In this document: positions 5,559 to 5,865 of the stretch, piece by piece
Position numbering within the stretch: the stretch's first letter is position 1
How the letters are laid out: each line of letters begins with the position of its first letter
Position numbers and translations under genes: made by a program
From: an uncultured Bacteroidales bacterium
GTDB taxonomy: Bacteria; Bacteroidota; Bacteroidia; Bacteroidales; Marinilabiliaceae
Assembly: GCA_934699135.1 (NCBI GenBank)
Contig: CAKUVM010000075.1
Coordinates: 1 to 5,865 of the forward strand
Direction of reading: 5' to 3'
DNA length: 5,865 nucleotides
Notes under the pieces: model-generated
What the model was told of the DNA's origin: nothing
The model's database searches: none
What the model saw: the letters and a program-made list of their open reading frames with translations, nothing else

Positions 5559-5865
5559 ATGAGAAACATTGCCTTATTAGCATTACTTGTTTCTTTGTTA
5601 GCATCGTGCGCTTCGTCAACAACCACGGTGTCAAATGGGAGCGACTTATCTCGATACAAATATGTTGTGTTCGGCACAGAAGAGACGGGAGATGACGAGT
5701 TGGCGGACTTGACGTTGCTGATGGAGAATGCGCTGTCAGAAAGGCTTAGCCCCGTTTCGCGAAAAACTGCGCTATCGCTAATTTCTTCAGGCCAAAAGGT
5801 TCTGACACCCAACATAAGAGTTAAGTCGGAGAAATGGGACGGCGGCTCCACATACATATCGTTAA
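5559..5865 (+). CDS. Bacteroidales lipoprotein of unknown function (3' end cut by window edge)
   Basis: About 102 codons are visible from the ATG and the frame is open at the edge. The N-terminus is a textbook lipoprotein signal (R2, hydrophobic core 4-15, LLAS|C with C17 lipidated). The residues after the cysteine (ASSTTT) carry no acidic export motif, so it is probably retained on the periplasmic side rather than sent to the surface. The mature part includes DLSRYKYVVFGTEETGDDEL, then a predicted helix (ADLTLLMENALSERL) and later VLTPNIRVKSEKWDGG. I associate this arrangement with a family of short Bacteroidales lipoproteins of unknown function. The strand-helix layout vaguely recalls the CsgG/LpoB/TolB-N type fold, but that is only a guess. 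It stands divergent from the PCMD operon. No clear promoter lies directly upstream, so it may be read through the small ORF region. Confidence 0.82.
   Translation, partial: MRNIALLALLVSLLASCASSTTTVSNGSDLSRYKYVVFGTEETGDDELADLTLLMENALSERLSPVSRKTALSLISSGQKVLTPNIRVKSEKWDGGSTYISL

Noticed and set aside
5477..5857. Minus-strand open frame of 126 codons
   Set aside because: Antisense to the plus-strand lipoprotein, whose lipobox signal peptide is convincing. The minus-strand product has no recognisable features.

Overview
The window looks like a chromosomal segment from a member of the Bacteroidales. The evidence is perfect TAnnTTTG (Bacteroidetes sigma-ABfr type) -7 elements upstream of two minus-strand genes, a PCMD-type lipoprotein carrying a Bacteroidetes lipoprotein-export motif right after its lipidated cysteine, a calycin-like exported protein with a gingipain/Por-like C-terminal tail, and a lipoprotein of a type I associate with Bacteroidales genomes. 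The genus cannot be fixed from sequence alone. A gut Muribaculaceae/Prevotellaceae/Rikenellaceae-like genome of fairly high GC would fit.

Layout. Positions 1-2433 hold a minus-strand unit: its own promoter (about 2426-2433), a membrane-anchored family 2 glycosyltransferase of the polyprenyl-phosphate type (1429-2400), and, after a single base, a GTG-started CCA-adding tRNA nucleotidyltransferase that runs off the left edge (1427 to 1). Positions 2498-5132 hold a second minus-strand unit of three envelope genes: a surface-type PCMD lipoprotein (3956-5116), an outer-membrane beta-barrel protein (3178-3930) and a calycin-like secreted protein (2565-3152). Each pair is separated by 25 bases, and the unit ends in a strong GC-rich hairpin terminator (2510-2537).

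Positions 5117-5558 are the divergent region. Its left part carries the promoter of the PCMD operon. Its right part has no gene of normal size, but on the plus strand it holds a chain of three very short reading frames (28, 29 and 42 codons) linked by ATGA and GTGA stop/start overlaps and pointing into a plus-strand lipoprotein gene (5559 to the right edge, incomplete). This chain is the least explained part of the window. It may be a set of translationally coupled small proteins, the debris of a frameshifted gene, or non-coding leader.

Functionally, the PCMD/beta-barrel/calycin unit looks like an accessory cell-surface system, plausibly for binding a glycan or other ligand. The glycosyltransferase/CCA unit is mostly housekeeping: lipid-linked sugar transfer plus tRNA 3'-end maturation. 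No RNA genes, insertion sequences, CRISPR arrays or attachment sites were seen.
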